From assembly GCA_001972305.1 (NCBI GenBank), contig BDDD01000051.1, forward strand, positions 724,113 to 788,112: DNA of 64,000 nucleotides, read 5' to 3'. This document shows positions 45,044 to 57,230 of this stretch, one piece after another; position 1 is the stretch's first letter; each line of letters begins with the position of its first letter. Under the pieces are notes generated by a model that was not told where the DNA came from, did not search any database, and was given only the letters and a program-made list of their open reading frames with translations. The translations under genes and the position numbers were made by a program. Source of the DNA: Cephalotus follicularis (Eukaryota; Streptophyta; Magnoliopsida; Oxalidales; Cephalotaceae).

Positions 45044-46790
45044 TGTAATGACCAGAAATTTTCATTAGAGATATTATTTATGGAAATATGATTTCTGTTG
45101 TTGAGATTAGCAAATGCTATAAGGGACCCGTAATATGACCCTAACGCTTGGAGGGATTCGGGGGTTCTGCTCCCCGGAGAGTGGATGGGGGTTCCCGCTG
45201 CTCGGACAGCAGACAGGGGCTTGGGAGCAGCGCCCCCAAAAGAAAATTTAATTTGGATATTTGTTTTGGACTAGAAATGGATCTGTGCTTGCTCCAAGGT
45301 GGTGTTGTGCGCACACTTTCGTTGTGCGTTTTGTACCGCAAAGCGTCGACAATTATTTTAAGGCGTCGACGGTTTGGCTTCTTTTGTGGGCACCAAATTT
45401 GTGAGTCAATGCGTCGACAGTTTGTTATTGTGTAATGGAGAAAGCGGCGACGCTTTCAAACGTTATTTTTCCTTTGTTATGCGTCAACAGGTAGCGCTTA
45501 GAGGACAAAGCGGCAGCACTCTGGAGCTTAAGCGGCGACGCTTAGCGCTTAACCTCCGACGCTTTACAAAAAAGGACGCATGTCGCACAACGAATGGAAG
45601 AGATGCGCCGCCGTACGTTAAAAAAAAGCTAAGTGTCGCTTTCTGATGTAGGGGGATGACGTTGGGCGGCTGAAGACTTCCTATAAATACCCTATTCTGC
45701 TTCATTGCTCAGCATATAGGGAAAGAGAGAAGAGGCAGACGGGAGAGAAAGAAGAAGAGAGGAAGAAAGGGAGAGAAAGAAGAAGAGAGGGAGAGAAAGA
45801 GAGAAAGAAAAAGGAGAGAAAGAAGGAGAGAAAAGAGAGGAGAAGAGAAAAAGTAGGGGAATTTTAGTATAGAGAAGGAGAGTCCTGCTGAGATGGGTAT
45901 AAAGGAAGAAAGAAGGAGAATAAAGCAAGATAAGGATTCCTAATCACCTTTCCAAAGTATTTTATGGTGGTAAGGAAAAATGCTATTTTTATACGAAAGT
46001 ATTTTACGAATATTCTATATTTTATACTTACTTATTTTAAAGTATTTTTTGGAAAATTATAGTTATTATTATTTTACAAAAATGTTTTCAAAATGTTTTA
46101 CAAAAATGTTTTAAATTCAGTTTTACAAATGTTTTCAAAATGTTTTACAAAAATGTTTTAAAATCAGTTTTACAAATGTTTTACAAAATTGTTTTATTAA
46201 TGCTTTGAGCTGATCACTCGAAGTATTAAGAAATATTTTATGAAATGGTTTTACAAAATGGAAAATGCAACGAACTGAGATGAACAAGTATTGGATTGCG
46301 ATCCAGGAAGGATTAATCTAGTAAAGATTAATGTTATGAGTGGAGAGTGCTCACGGACATGCATGCGATGTAAGTTGGTGATTGGGAAAGTGCACAATGC
46401 CCCGGTGACTGGTTAAATTGGGTCTGTTTTTATGTTTTTATGACCCTCAGTTATTTTCAAAAAGTTCTGTTTCATGAAATATGAACAGAAAAGAATGTGA
46501 TTTTGAAAAGGAAATTATTTTCAAAATGTTTTCAAAAGGATTTTCGAAATGTTTTCAAAAGGATTTTAATGATGTTTTCAAAAGGATTTTTGAAATGTTT
46601 TCAAAAGTATGGCTATATTATATGCCAATGATTTTCAAAAAGGAATTTCGAAAATGTTTTTATAACTATAATTATTACCGGGCTATTTGAGCTCACTCAT
46701 TTCAATATTTTTGTTTCCAAATAAAATGTTTTCCAGGAGATGATCCATAAATTATTATACAATTATTATTTGTATACTTTACTAATTTAT
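45044..46790 (+). mobile_element. Gypsy-type LTR within PIF ORF1
   Basis: It begins TGTAATGACCAGAAA, a usual start of chromovirus LTRs, just after the poly-A codons of ORF1. It contains a CTATAAATACC box at 45681, a long purine tract (45719-45870), and simple TTTTACAAAATG and TTTTCAAAAGG repeats (46060-46640). It also has a GCTCACTC...CCAGGAGATGATCC segment typical of LTR 3' parts. The right end is unclear; ORF1 resumes at 46810 after CTCTTTATAATATGCAG. It may lie in an intron of ORF1. No gag or pol is present. Confidence 0.6.
45341..45556. repeat. GCGTCGACG motif array in LTR
   Basis: Eight or so copies of AAGCGTCGAC-type motifs occur (45341, 45362, 45411, then variants AAAGCGGCGACGCTTT near 45440, GCGTCAACAG near 45481, TAAGCGGCGACGCTTA near 45530). 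The array ends about 125 bp upstream of the LTR TATA box at 45681. This is the same motif class as 6646-6806. Confidence 0.8.
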
Positions 46791-46809
46791 GTCTCTTTAT
46801 AATATGCAG

Positions 46810-47400
46810 CTTTTTCCTAAAGCAAAAAAATTTCGCTTTCGTGGCATAGACCCAAAGCTTCAAGATAATTTATGCGACATCTTTTCACCAATTATAGCAT
46901 CCGGGTCACATGCTTGGGCTCCTTCAAGTGGTTCACTCCCTAATGAGACTGTGAACATGGTAGAAGGTGGTGGTGATTCTACGGATGAGGAATTGAATGT
47001 TAGTCTCGAAAACATGACAACAAACCCTATACAAGACAGTGATATCCCTACTAGTAAGAGAAAGAATCTCATTGGTGGTACCCAATTGAACTCGAAGAAA
47101 GGTAAGAAAGGAGGAAGGAAAGTAAGAGGTGCACCTACGATGTCTTCTAGTATTGAACGAATCCTTGTTGCATATGAAACTAGGGGTACTGCGAAATTTG
47201 ATGCGGATAGGGCTTTTAGTATAGGAGCTTGCATGGAAGTGTTGAATGTCAGGCCTGGTGTTCCGCCTGGTGGTGAGATGTGGTGTTTTGCCACTCGTCT
47301 CTTTATGAATAAGAACAAGAGAGAGATGTTTCTTGTATTAAATGATGATTTAAGATTAGTTTGGCTCAATAATGAGCAACTTATGGAGGAAAAAATTTAA
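46810..47400 (+). pseudogene. PIF/Harbinger ORF1, C-terminal part
   Basis: It resumes with LFPKAKKFRFRGIDPKLQDNL and a TGSHAWAPSSG-like segment (here ASGSHAWAPSSG), as in Myb_DNA-bind_3 proteins of plant Harbinger elements. A Lys-rich linker (KKGKKGGRKVRG) and a C-terminal helical domain (SSIERILVAYETRGTAK...) follow. The frame is open to a stop at 47398-47400. With 44710-45028 it makes a protein of about 300 residues, a usual size. Confidence 0.8.
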
Positions 47401-48432
47401 ATTAAGTTCACGTTGAACAATTGTATGTTTTTTTATTATGAAGATTGTAATAATTAAGTGAAGGTGTACTTTTTTTAAGACCTAAGTATTTAAATAGTAC
47501 GTGTAATAATGTTAGAAACATGTTGTATGTGTATATTTATGTGTATGTCTGTGACATCCGTGTCCCAGTAGTTTGTGTCTATGAGCCTACATGACGTTCT
47601 GTCTATTTGTCTAGCGGTTAGTCTGCTGTGCTCTGTCAGTCAAAATCAGTCAGTCTGTTGAGATGAGACCACAAGGACATGCCTACCAAGGTTTTTCAAT
47701 ACATGCATATCATCCACGACATTAACTTTTAAATTTATGCATTCATTTATATTCTTATATAATTGTTTTATAGTTTTGTTTTGAAGGGCTCAGCCATATT
47801 TATATTTTATGCTTGATAATAGGGTTCAGGCGGAGCCTGATCCATCTGTTGACGGACTGAGTCCAATATATTGTTTTCTGTTTCTGATGAGATGGGCGGA
47901 GCCCTAGTTTTGTTTTGATATATTGTGAAATTCCTCTTACGGGAGTGTGGTTTGCTGAAGGCTGAGCCTATTTTATGAACCGTATTTTTTCTTTACATGG
48001 GGTATATTCCGATAAACGGGTACTACATGCTCGATTTTGGTTAAAATTTAAGAGTTAGAATTATTTTCAACTTTTCAAAGAAATTCTTCAGTTTAAAAAT
48101 GTATTTCTGAAACTCTGTTCTGCTGAACCTACGAGATGAGTTTCTAATGAGAGGCTTGGTCTCGTAGTGGGCGCGACGGATCCCAGCGGGCTGGGTCCGG
48201 GCATGTCAATGTCTTTGTGTATATGTGCCTGTGAAGATATAAAATTTATTGTTTTGTATTTGATCACGTGTTGATTTTGATTATAGCTAATGGATGATGA
48301 ACGTGATGCTCAGAACAAGGAGGATGAGGATGAGGAGGAGGAGGATGAGGAGGAGTAGAAGGATTTTTTTTTACAGTTACTGTACGTTGTATAGGTGAAT
48401 ATTATTATAAATATATTCATAAACAACCTTGC
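47401..48432 (+). other. LTR-like spacer between PIF ORF1 and transposase
   Basis: No gene. The segment 47550-48375 begins TGTGACATCCGTGTCCC and ends in a T-run plus TACA. Inside it has GAGG-rich (GAT/GAG) sequence near 48300-48357, as found in some Gypsy LTR 3' parts. It could be a short solo LTR, but no matching 5-bp target duplication was found. Confidence 0.4.
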
Positions 48433-48761
48433 ATGAATTCACATCAAACTGGGCATAAGTGGATATTGGAAGTTATGCAGGGAAATGAAACAAGATGTTT
48501 CAACATATTCAGAATGGAAAAGCATGTATTCATTAAATTGATTAATAAATTGCAATCATGTTACGGTTTGAAAGTTAGTAAAAGATTGAGTGCCCTTAAA
48601 ATGGTAGGCATATTTGTGAACATTGTCAGTTTAGGATGTTCTAATAGGGCGGCACAAGAACGATTTCAACATTCAGGCGAGACGGTGAGCAGAGTTTTTG
48701 ACAAAGTTTTTGACAGTGTATGGAAAATGGCAATTGATATTATTAGGCCAGCTGATCCTTC
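48433..48761 (+). pseudogene. PIF/Harbinger transposase, N-terminal part
   Basis: The segment MNSHQTGHKWILEVMQGNETRC, FRMEKHVFIKLINKL and QERFQHSGETVSRVF is the conserved N-terminal region of plant PIF/Harbinger transposases. The frame is open up to ADPS, where a Gypsy element is inserted at 48762. It continues at 54384. Confidence 0.9.
48757..48761. repeat. Target duplication of Gypsy insertion, left
   Basis: CCTTC directly before the LTR, matched by CATTC at 54379-54383 (four of five bases). Removal of the Gypsy together with one copy leaves the transposase frame open across the site. Confidence 0.65.
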
Positions 48762-49207
48762 TGTCACACCCCGTTTTTCTTTCGAGAGACAGACATTAAA
48801 GCGGTAAAGGCAATTAACATATAAAGTACAGCTCATGCAAAAACCATAAAACTTAAACTTTTTCAAGGAACATCAGTTGCGGAAGCATAACAAAAACATA
48901 AGCTGTAAACTCGTAACGTGCATCCCATACTGCACGCTACCCAAATACAAGTCATTAAAGTTAAAAGCCCACAAAACGGCTTAAGCGTCGACGCTCCAAG
49001 TCTAGGCGTCAGCGCTTTAACCCTCAAACTGTGCCGTTTTACCGAAACACACATTTAACATTCCCCTCACAATTGGATTCCAATTCCGTCATCATTAGTG
49101 TTTGGGAAACATCATCAAATTCGGAAATTCCATCCTTTATTAATTCCACAATCCAAAAGTACAAATACATTGTGAAATTACAATACAAGAAAATCTCGGG
49201 CGTTACA
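48762..49207 (-). repeat. Gypsy 3' LTR
   Basis: A 446-bp LTR. It contains TTAAGCGTCGACGCTCC and GGCGTCAGCGCTTT near 48980-49018, motifs of the same class as the array at 6646-6806. Confidence 0.95.
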
Positions 49208-49252
49208 TCCACCCCTCCTTCAAGGAATTTCGTCCCCGAAATTAAAACGAAT

Positions 49253-52200
49253 CTAGAACAAGTGCGGGTAGCGTTCTCGGATGTCCTCCTCACGCTCCCA
49301 AGTTGCTTCATCTGGTCGGTGGAACTGCCATTGAACCTTGACCATGGAGATGGTTCGGTTTCTCAGAATCCGCGTCTTCCTACCAAGAATCCGCACAGGC
49401 AACTCCTCACAAGATAGATCATCCTGTACCGGAACAGTATCATAATCCAGGACATGTGATGGGTCCGGGATATATCTCCTCAGCATAGATATATGAAAGA
49501 CGTCGTGCACGTTTGACAGTGCAGGAGGTAAGGCAAGCTGGTAGGCTACCTATCCGACTCTCTCCAATATCTCAAAAGGACCAATGTAGCGTGGAGCTAA
49601 TTTGCCCTTCTTCCCGAATCTTTGTACCCCCTTCCACGGAGATACTTTCAAAAACACATGAATACCAACACTGAAGGTCAGAGGCCTCCTTTTCACGCTG
49701 TCAGTGTAGCTCTTCTGCCGACTCTGTGTAGCAAGCAGCTTCTCCTTGATTTTCCTGATCTTTTTCGAAGTTTCCTCCACTAACTCAGTCCCGAGTAAAG
49801 GTCGCTCCCCGACCTCATCCCAACACACAGGAGATCTGCACTTCCTCCCATACAGTGCCTCAAACGGTGCCATGCCGATACTGAAATGATAGCTGTTATT
49901 ATAAGAGAACTCTATTAAAGGGATGTGATCCTCCCAAGTACCAAAAAAATCAATAATGCAAGCCCGTAGCATATCCTCCAAGGTCTGGATGGTACGCTCA
50001 AACTGCCCATCGGTCTGAGGGTGGAAGGTAGTACTCAGGTTCAGCTTCATCCCAAAAGTTGTCTGAAATCTCTTCCAAAAGTTGGAAGTGAAGATGGCAT
50101 CTCTATCGCATACGATGCTGACTGGAATACCGTGTAGCCTCACTATCTCCTTCACATACAAACGAGCTAGCTTGCTCGCAGAATCAGTAACGTGTATAAG
50201 CAGAAAGTGTGCTGATTTGGTGAGTCTATCCACGATAACCCACACGGCATTGTGACGGTTCCAAGTCAGAGGAAAACCCGAAACAAAATCCATCGTAACA
50301 TGTTCCCACTTCCACTCTGGAAGCGGTAAAGGTTGTAGCAAACCTGTCGGTCTCTGGTGCTCGGCCTTAACAGTCTGGCAAATCAAACACCTTGCCACAT
50401 ACTCAGCGATCTCTCGCTTCATGCCAGGCCACCAGTAACACTTCTTCATATCTTGATACATTTTAGTGCTACCAGGATGAATACTGTACAGAGATTTATG
50501 AGCCCCGCGGAGTAACTCATCCTTCAGTCTTGGTTCATTCGGAAGACACACACGTCCTCGATATCTCAGAATACCATCAGCATACACTCGAAAATCAGAT
50601 TCTGAGTTCAGGTTCTCTCGGATCCGCTGCAACTCTGGATCATGTGGTTGTGCATCCCTGATGTGATCTAGTAACACAGGCTGTACTCGCATGTCAACTA
50701 AAAAGATCCCCGGTGCCTGATTAAACGGAGACCATTCTTGGAAGTCTTCTAACATCTTCCTTTGCGACACCATCGTACTGGCAAGCATAGCCTTGTGGCT
50801 CAAGGCATCAGCGACTACATTCGCTTTTCCTGGGTGGTACTGAACACTGCAATCATAATCATTAAAGAATTCTACCCACCTGCGCTGTCTCATGTTCAGT
50901 GTGTCTTGACAAAACAGGTACCTCAAACTCTTGTGATCGGTAAAGATCTCAAACTGCGCCCCATAAAGGTAGTGCCTCCACTTCTGAAGGGCGAAGATAA
51001 TAGCTGCAAGTTCGAGGTCATGAGTCGGGTAGTTTTCTTCGTATGGCTTAAGTTTCCTCGAGGCATATGCAATCACTCTGCCTCGCTGCATCAACACACA
51101 GCCCAAGCCCTTACCCGATGCATCACTGTAGACTGCGAAGCCCTCATTACCATCAGGTAATGCCAAGATAGGAGCGGAAACCAACCGATCCTTTAGTTCA
51201 CAAAAACTAGCTTCACAATCTTCATCCCAGACAAATAAGGTCTTCTTCTGGGTTAGTCTAGTCAAGGGTTCGTCTATCCTTGAAAAATTCTGCATAAACC
51301 TCCTGTAATACCCCGCTAATCCAAGGAAACTGCGTACATCCATCACGTTCTTCAGTTGTGGCCAGTCCCGCACCACCTCAGTCTTTGACAGATCCACCGT
51401 CAAACCTGCTCCAGATACGATGTGACCGAGAAAGATCACATGATCAAGCCAGAACTCACACTTGCCGAACTTGGCGTACAACCGATGCTCTCTAAGGACT
51501 TGCAATACTAGTCTCAGATGATGAGTGTGCTCCTCCTCACTCCTCGAATATACCAGTATATCATCAATGAACACCACGACAAACTGGTCCAGGTATGGTC
51601 GGAATACGTCATTCATCAATGACATGAAAGCTGCCGGTGCATTGGTAACACCAAACGGCATCACCAAGAACTCGTAATGACCATACCGTGTTCGGAAGGC
51701 AGTATTCTCAATGTCTCATTCCCTTACTCTCAGCTGGTGATAACCCGATCTCAAATCGAGCTTGGAAAACACCCTTGATCGCTGCAACTGATCAAACAAA
51801 TCCTCAATGTGGGGTAAAGGATACTTGTTCTTGATAGTCGCATTGTTCAACATTCTGTAGTCGATGCAGAGCCTCATCGACCCATCCTTATTCTTGACAA
51901 ACAATACAGGTGCACCCCACGGAGAAACACTGGGTCTTACAAAACCCTTGTCAATCAGGTCTTGTAACTGTAGCTTCAGCTCTCGCAACTCAGCAGGAGC
52001 CATCCGGTAAGGTGATTTAGAGATAGGAGCTGTTCCAGGAACAAGATCAATAACGAACTCCATACTCCTCTTCGGTGATAAGGATCCAAAATCATCAGGA
52101 AGCACATCCGGAAATTCACCCACAACTGGAATTTCCTCCAAACTCAAGCCTTTCTCCTTCCTACGATCAATCACATACGCCAGGTATCCCTCGCATCCTT

Positions 52201-53821
52201 TCTCCAGGTATCTCGATGCTCGAATAAAAGATATGATCAGTGTCGAGAACCCCTTGTCTCCCTTGAACTAAAAAGTCGTTCCGTCGAGCAGACAAAAATC
52301 CACAGTCTTATGGTAGCAATCCATACGAGCACGGTGTGCTGATAGCCAATCCATCCCCAGTATAACATCGAATTCATGGATAGGCAGTACTATCAAATCT
52401 GGATACAAGAGAATACCTGCCATAGACATCTCACAACTCCTATATACCGAGTCAGTATACATGGAAGTCCCAGTCGGTGTACTCACATCAAGTATGTATG
52501 ACATGCAGTCAGGGGTAACATCTAAACAAGATGCAAAACGTGCAGATATAAAGGAATGTGATGCTCCAGAATCCATCAGTACCCTAGAAGAATAACCATA
52601 TATATACAGAGTACCTCCAACAACAAAAGTCGACTCTGGAACCTCTGTCTGAGCAAGTACGAAAATTCTACCTTTTGCGATGCCCTTGCCTGTATCTCTC
52701 CTCTGTGACGGTCCCGCTGCCGCACCGCTGCTACTCCCCGGCCCAGTAGGCGTTGTAGCAGGACTCTTTGGACAGTCCTTCACTGAATGACTAGGTGCCC
52801 TGCACCTAAAGCACCAGCCATTGAATCTCCAGCATCCTTTCTGTTGGTGACCGGTACGACCACAGTAATAGAAACCTCCGGATCTAGCATTACTCCCTTG
52901 GCTAGGAGTACCCTGTGAAGCTGTCCGTTGAGTCTTGTTCTTAGACGACTTCGTCGGAGAACCACCATCTTTCCATTTCGACGATGCTAGTTGGGACTGT
53001 GTAGGACTCTGTTTACTCTACTGTACGCGAGCTCTCCCAGCCCGGTCCTCACTGGATATCGTCTCCAACAGTCTGGCTTTCTGAGCAACCTCCACAAAAG
53101 TCCTCAGCTCCATAGCTCTAATCCTTGACCGAAGATCCGGTCGCAAACCTCTTAGGAATCTCCGTATCTTCTTCGCTTCATCAGCTACCAGATAAGGTGA
53201 ATGTCTGGCCAGCTCCATGAACCTTACTTGATACTCAGCCACAGTCATCTCACCCTGTCGTAACTCCAAGAGCTCAGTCTCTTGTCGCTCTTGCTCAATA
53301 TGAGGAACATAAGTCTCAAAGAACTCCGTCTGGAATCTGTCCCAAGTACTGTCCAGTCTCTGTGTTTCCCATTTTGCCCTAACCATCTCTCACCAATGAG
53401 TGGCCTCACCCCATAGGCGGTACACAGCAAACTTCAGTTTCAGAGTATTAGTACAGTCCATCACTTCAAAGATCTTCTCCAGATCCTGCAGCCATCTCTC
53501 AGCAATAGTAGCATCAAGTTCCCCACGGAAACTGGGTGGATTTAGTCTCATGAACTTTTCAATATCTCTCCCAAACTGGTTACCATCCTCCCCCGGGCAG
53601 TGGTCGGGAGCTCCATGTTGCGGTCGAGCCTGCGCGTGGTACTGGCGCATCTCCTCCGCATTATCCCGATTAAAGTCCATCTGCTACTGAAAATTGTCTG
53701 CGATCCGAGCCATCGGATCTCTGTCATCTTGGGGAAAATTCATTCCTCGCGGATTATTCGCTTCATCAGGGCCATCGGCTCCGACAGCTCTAGCCCTAGC
53801 ACGTGTTCTCCTTCGGTCCAT
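49253..53821 (-). pseudogene. Gypsy gag-pol polyprotein, six in-frame stops, no frameshift
   Basis: One frame of 1,523 codons from the ATG at 53821 to the stop at 49253. In order it has a Gag core (EERWLQDLEKIF-like, about 53530), a CCHC knuckle (CGRTGHQQKGC, about 52860) and protease (LMDSGASHSFIS, about 52590). RT follows with catalytic FIDDILVYS (about 51565), then RNase H ([13 protein letters not shown], about 51120). The integrase has its zinc region ([20 protein letters not shown], about 50480) and core with CDRD and HPQTDGQ. A chromodomain-like end (VKVQWQFHRPDEATWEREED) completes it. Stops lie at about 53684, 53387, 53015, 52268, 51713 and 49547. All fit single C-to-T or G-to-A changes, as expected from methylated-cytosine decay. 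Confidence 0.93.
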
Positions 53822-53917
53822 TAGTTCCTAAAAGAAGGATGACGACCAGTCACAGCTTTAGGAAAACAATTAATTAATTACCGAGAAAAATATCCTAGCT
53901 AAGCATATATGAAATAT

Positions 53918-53929
53918 GCTCTGATACCA
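53918..53929 (-). other. Gypsy primer-binding site
   Basis: The minus strand reads TGGTATCAGAGC, complementary to the initiator Met-tRNA 3' end, three bases from the 5' LTR. Confidence 0.9.
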
Positions 53930-53932
53930 CTC

Positions 53933-54378
53933 TGTCACACCCCGTTTTTCTTTCGAGAGACAGACATTAAAGCGGTAAAGGCAATTAACATATAAAGTAT
54001 AGCTCATGCAAAAACCATAAAACTTAAACTTTTCCAAGGAACATCAGTCGCGGAAGCATAACAAAAACATAAGCTGTAAACTCGTAACGTGCATCCCATA
54101 CTGCACGCTACCCAAATACAAGTCATTAAAGTTAAAAGCCCACAAAACGGCTTAAGCGTCGACGCTCCAAGTCTAGGCGTCAGCGCTTTAACCCTCAAAC
54201 TGTGCCGTTTTACCGAAACACACATTTAACATTCCCCTCAAAATTGGATTCCAATTCCTTCATCATTAGTGTTTGGGAAACATCATCAAATTCGGAAATT
54301 CCATCCTTTATTAATTCCACAATTCAAAAGTACAAATACATTGTGAAATTACAATACAAGAAAATCTCGGGCGTTACA
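53933..54378 (-). repeat. Gypsy 5' LTR
   Basis: A 446-bp LTR, nearly identical to 48762-49207, with the same GCGTCGACGCT and GCGTCAGCGC pair near 54152-54190. It is followed (minus strand) by GAG and the primer site TGGTATCAGAGC. Confidence 0.95.
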
Positions 54379-54383
54379 CATTC
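54379..54383. repeat. Target duplication of Gypsy insertion, right
   Basis: CATTC, matching CCTTC at 48757-48761 except at one base. Confidence 0.6.
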
Positions 54384-55300
54384 CTTCAAAAATATTCCTG
54401 TGGAAATTCTTAATGATTCAAGATATATGCCTCCCTTTAAGGTGAAATTAAGTTTATATGATTATGATTACTCGGGTTGTTATTACAAATATATTATTAA
54501 TGTTTAATATAATTATTATATATAGGATATTATTGGAACGATTGATGGGGTTCATGTGCTTGCATGTGTAAGTCCTGCTGATTCCATTCCATTCATTAGA
54601 TGGAAAGGGATTCCAACACAAAATGTGATGGCGGCATGTGGTTTCGACATGCAATTTACGTTTTGTTGGGCAGGTTGGGAAGGCACAGCACATGACACTA
54701 AAATTTTTTATGCAGCTCTTCAGAATCTAGAACTAAACTTCCCTCATCCACTTGACGGTAATCAAAATATTGATTTTTTTTCTTATTAAAATGGTTTCTT
54801 TTTGTCTTTTTAAATTCGATATGTGTAATATGTTGTATGTAAATATTATTTGGTAAATTCTGGATATATTTTGATGAAAGGCTACATAGAACCATATAAA
54901 GGAGAGAGAAACCATCTACCTGAGTTTCAAAGAGGGAGATTACCTTCAGCAACTGATGAGATTTTTAATCATGCTCATTCAACCCTCAGGAGTGTAATCG
55001 AAAGAAGTTTTGGGGTATGGAAAAAAATGGAATATTATAAAATCAATGCATTCATACCCATACAACAAACAAGTGAAAATTGTAATGGCAACGATGATAT
55101 TACATAATTTTATTAGGAGGAATAGCACACAAGATACAGACTTTAAAACATCTGATACTCATGACCTTGAAGATGCAAATGGAATCCAAGATGTTCAAAG
55201 TGAGGCTACCCGTATATCAGATAGTGCAACTCAACGAGGAGGAAGAGAAAAGGAGATTATACGTGATGCCATAACTCGTAGTTTAATGGCATATCGTTAG
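54384..55300 (+). pseudogene. PIF/Harbinger transposase, catalytic C-terminal part
   Basis: It continues from 48761. Exon pieces are 54384-54441 (NIPVEILNDSRYMPPFK), an 84-bp intron 54442-54525 (GT...AG), and 54526-54757 (DIIGTIDGVHVLACV with the first catalytic Asp, then AGWEGTAHDTKIF with the second). A second intron of about 80 bp has a damaged acceptor. The last piece is about 54839-55300 (YYLVNSGYILMKGYIEPYKGER, then STLRSVIERSFGVWKK with the catalytic Glu). A one-base shift in an A7 run at about 55021-55027 separates this from the rest (NKQVKIVMATMILHNFIRR). The protein is a DDE-type endonuclease (DDE_Tnp_4) cutting at the element TIRs. It is broken by the Gypsy, the acceptor change and the frameshift. 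Confidence 0.9.
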
Positions 55301-55664
55301 TTATTTTATATCTTGCTTATTTTTAATTAAACTGAGATCAATTAAATGTATCGTATTGTAATATGTTTTTGAATATGGAGATTAGTTATTTTATTTCTTG
55401 ACTATTTATTAATATAATGAGTACAATTAAGTTCATGTTAATTTGTATTTTTTTAATATAATTACAATTATTGAGTATTTTTATTTAAGCATAACAAACA
55501 AAATGTTACATTATATAAAAATGTAAAAACAAAAAAACAAAAAAACAAAAAAACAATCAAATTATAAATACTATCATTATTATGTATATTTTAATAAATT
55601 TATACATTTACAATAATATCATAAAAAGATTTATCAAATACATAAATAATACATTTTTTGTCAG

Positions 55665-55786
55665 AAAGCACTTTCTCATATAGCATTACCAAACAGTTTC
55701 AGTTACAACATAATTTTCTCTCAGAGCACCATCCTATAACACTTTTTCTCACAACATTTTTTCTCATAGCATTACCAAACATAACT
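55665..55786. repeat. Probable right terminal region of the PIF element
   Basis: It has duplicated blocks CTCATATAGCATTACCAAACA and CTCATAGCATTACCAAACATA, with TTTTCTCACAACATTTTTTC between. Inverted, it reads TGTTTGGTAATGCTATGAG, a form common at plant DNA transposon ends, and is followed by TTAA, which could hold a TTA target duplication. No left partner was found, so the left end may have been lost. 55301-55664 is AT-rich with no gene. Confidence 0.45.
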
Positions 55787-57230
55787 TAAGTTGTCCTGAG
55801 GTCGAGCGTTGGAGCCTCTCTCAGGTAATTTTTCTTTTCCTTTTTATTTTTTTAAACTTTGAATGCTTTTTTTTTTGTTTTCTTTTGCTTAAATAAAAAA
55901 GATACCTTTAAACTTTAGTGATTAGATTCCTTTGACATTTCTCAATAAATTTACATCATTCGTGGGCATTAATCCTACGTGACATCACCAGTTATGATTA
56001 TTTTAGAAATAATAGAAAATTATGGTTTTTACGGTAGGTTTTCTTCCTATGAGTCCTATATGAGCTTTATTTTTATTTTTTTAATGTATAAGACTGTAAT
56101 TGTGTCATCTTACATATTAGTAATCTGTTGCAAATATGTAACCGATTTTTTGGTTAATAATTTGATGAAACAAGTAATTAATATAGTAAACTATAATGAA
56201 ACAATGTAAAAGTGCAACAAAATCAATAAAAATTATAACCTATAAATAAATCTTAATTAGAAGTTGTAAAAAATATAATCATATCGTGAAAGTCAACTAT
56301 TACGATAAAATGCAATCATAAATGTAAAGTTTAAACTAAAAATGTAAATTTACAACAAATAAAAAAACTGATGATCAAAATTAGACTGGATCGGTTGGTC
56401 ATACCGATTTGCTAAATATGCCAATAAAACCTTTTTTTTTTCTCTTCGCCAAGATTTGAACCTTCAATTTCAAAGTCAAATTTGAAAGCACTATTTACCA
56501 AACCAACTTTACTTCTTATAAGATTTATGCAGATATAATATATATATTACTTAACTTATTATTATATATATATATATATATATGTCTCTCAATTTTATTT
56601 ATAATATATATATGTCACTAATGCTAGTTTTTTTTTTAAATTCTGAATATATTATGTTAGTTTTTTTGTTATTATGAATTTACAAATGATAATTAAACAT
56701 GAATATTTCAAGATAATGAAAAAAATGTTTTTAATTTTATAAGATATTTTATTATTTTACTTGTTATAATGTTAGAATATGTAAATTTTATGAATTTATG
56801 TAATATTTATAATAAAATACATATTTTATTTGAACTATGGTTCTGTATCTATATCAACCTAAATCATATTATTTTTCAAGTATGTTATTAATATTTTATA
56901 TAATCAAGAACAATAATGTTATTTTATGAAATTATACTGTTTATGTATTAATGTTACGAATTTTATGTAATATTTATTATAAAATATATATTTATTTAAA
57001 TTTACGGTTCAACCTGGTTGAACCTCAAACCCTTGAACTTCTGGACTTTACGGTTCGACGTTCGATCCGGTTCTGACAACATTGAAAAAAATACAATAAT
57101 TTTGATAAAGTGTAATACGTATTGTAAACTATAACAAATATAGTAAAGTATAACAAAAACAATAATATTATAAGTAGCTCTATAAATTGACAAACAATAA
57201 AGTTTTGTAAAAAACTCATAAAAAGAGTAA
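55787..57230. other. Intergenic, AT-rich, no gene
   Basis: AT-rich spacer with a (TA)n run at about 56558-56583. GC-richer segments at about 56385-56400 (GACTGGATCGGTTGGTC) and 57000-57080 (CGGTTCAACCTGGTTGAACC...GATCCGGTTCTGACAAC) may be the two ends of an old repeat, but their inverted match is weak. No ORF is supported. Confidence 0.5.

Larger units (their letters stand above)
48762..54378 (-). mobile_element. Chromovirus-type Gypsy retrotransposon, complete with LTRs
   Basis: A 5,617-bp element with two 446-bp LTRs (48762-49207 and 53933-54378) that differ at about six positions, both TGTCACACCCCG...GGGCGTTACA. The initiator Met-tRNA primer site is at 53918-53929 and the polypurine tract at 49208-49220, both minus-strand. 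A single long gag-pol frame with a C-terminal chromodomain-like segment places it with the chromoviruses (Tekay/Del style). Low LTR divergence shows a recent insertion into the PIF transposase. Confidence 0.95.

Noticed and set aside
45692-45928. 78-codon minus-strand frame rich in Phe, Ser and Leu
   Set aside because: Translation of a purine tract inside an LTR.
47550-48375. Complete solo LTR between the PIF genes
   Set aside because: Start (TGTGACATCC) and end (TTTTACA) look LTR-like but the flanking five bases (ATGTC and GTTAC) do not match; kept only as LTR-like spacer.
56430-56470. SINE with a tRNA-like B box (GGTTCAAATC on the minus strand)
   Set aside because: Only one box seen; no A box at the right distance, no poly-A or poly-T tail and no target duplication.
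56380-57085. DNA transposon bounded by ACTGGATCGGTTGGTC and GATCCGGTTCTGACAAC
   Set aside because: The inverted match is short and imperfect and no target duplication could be set.
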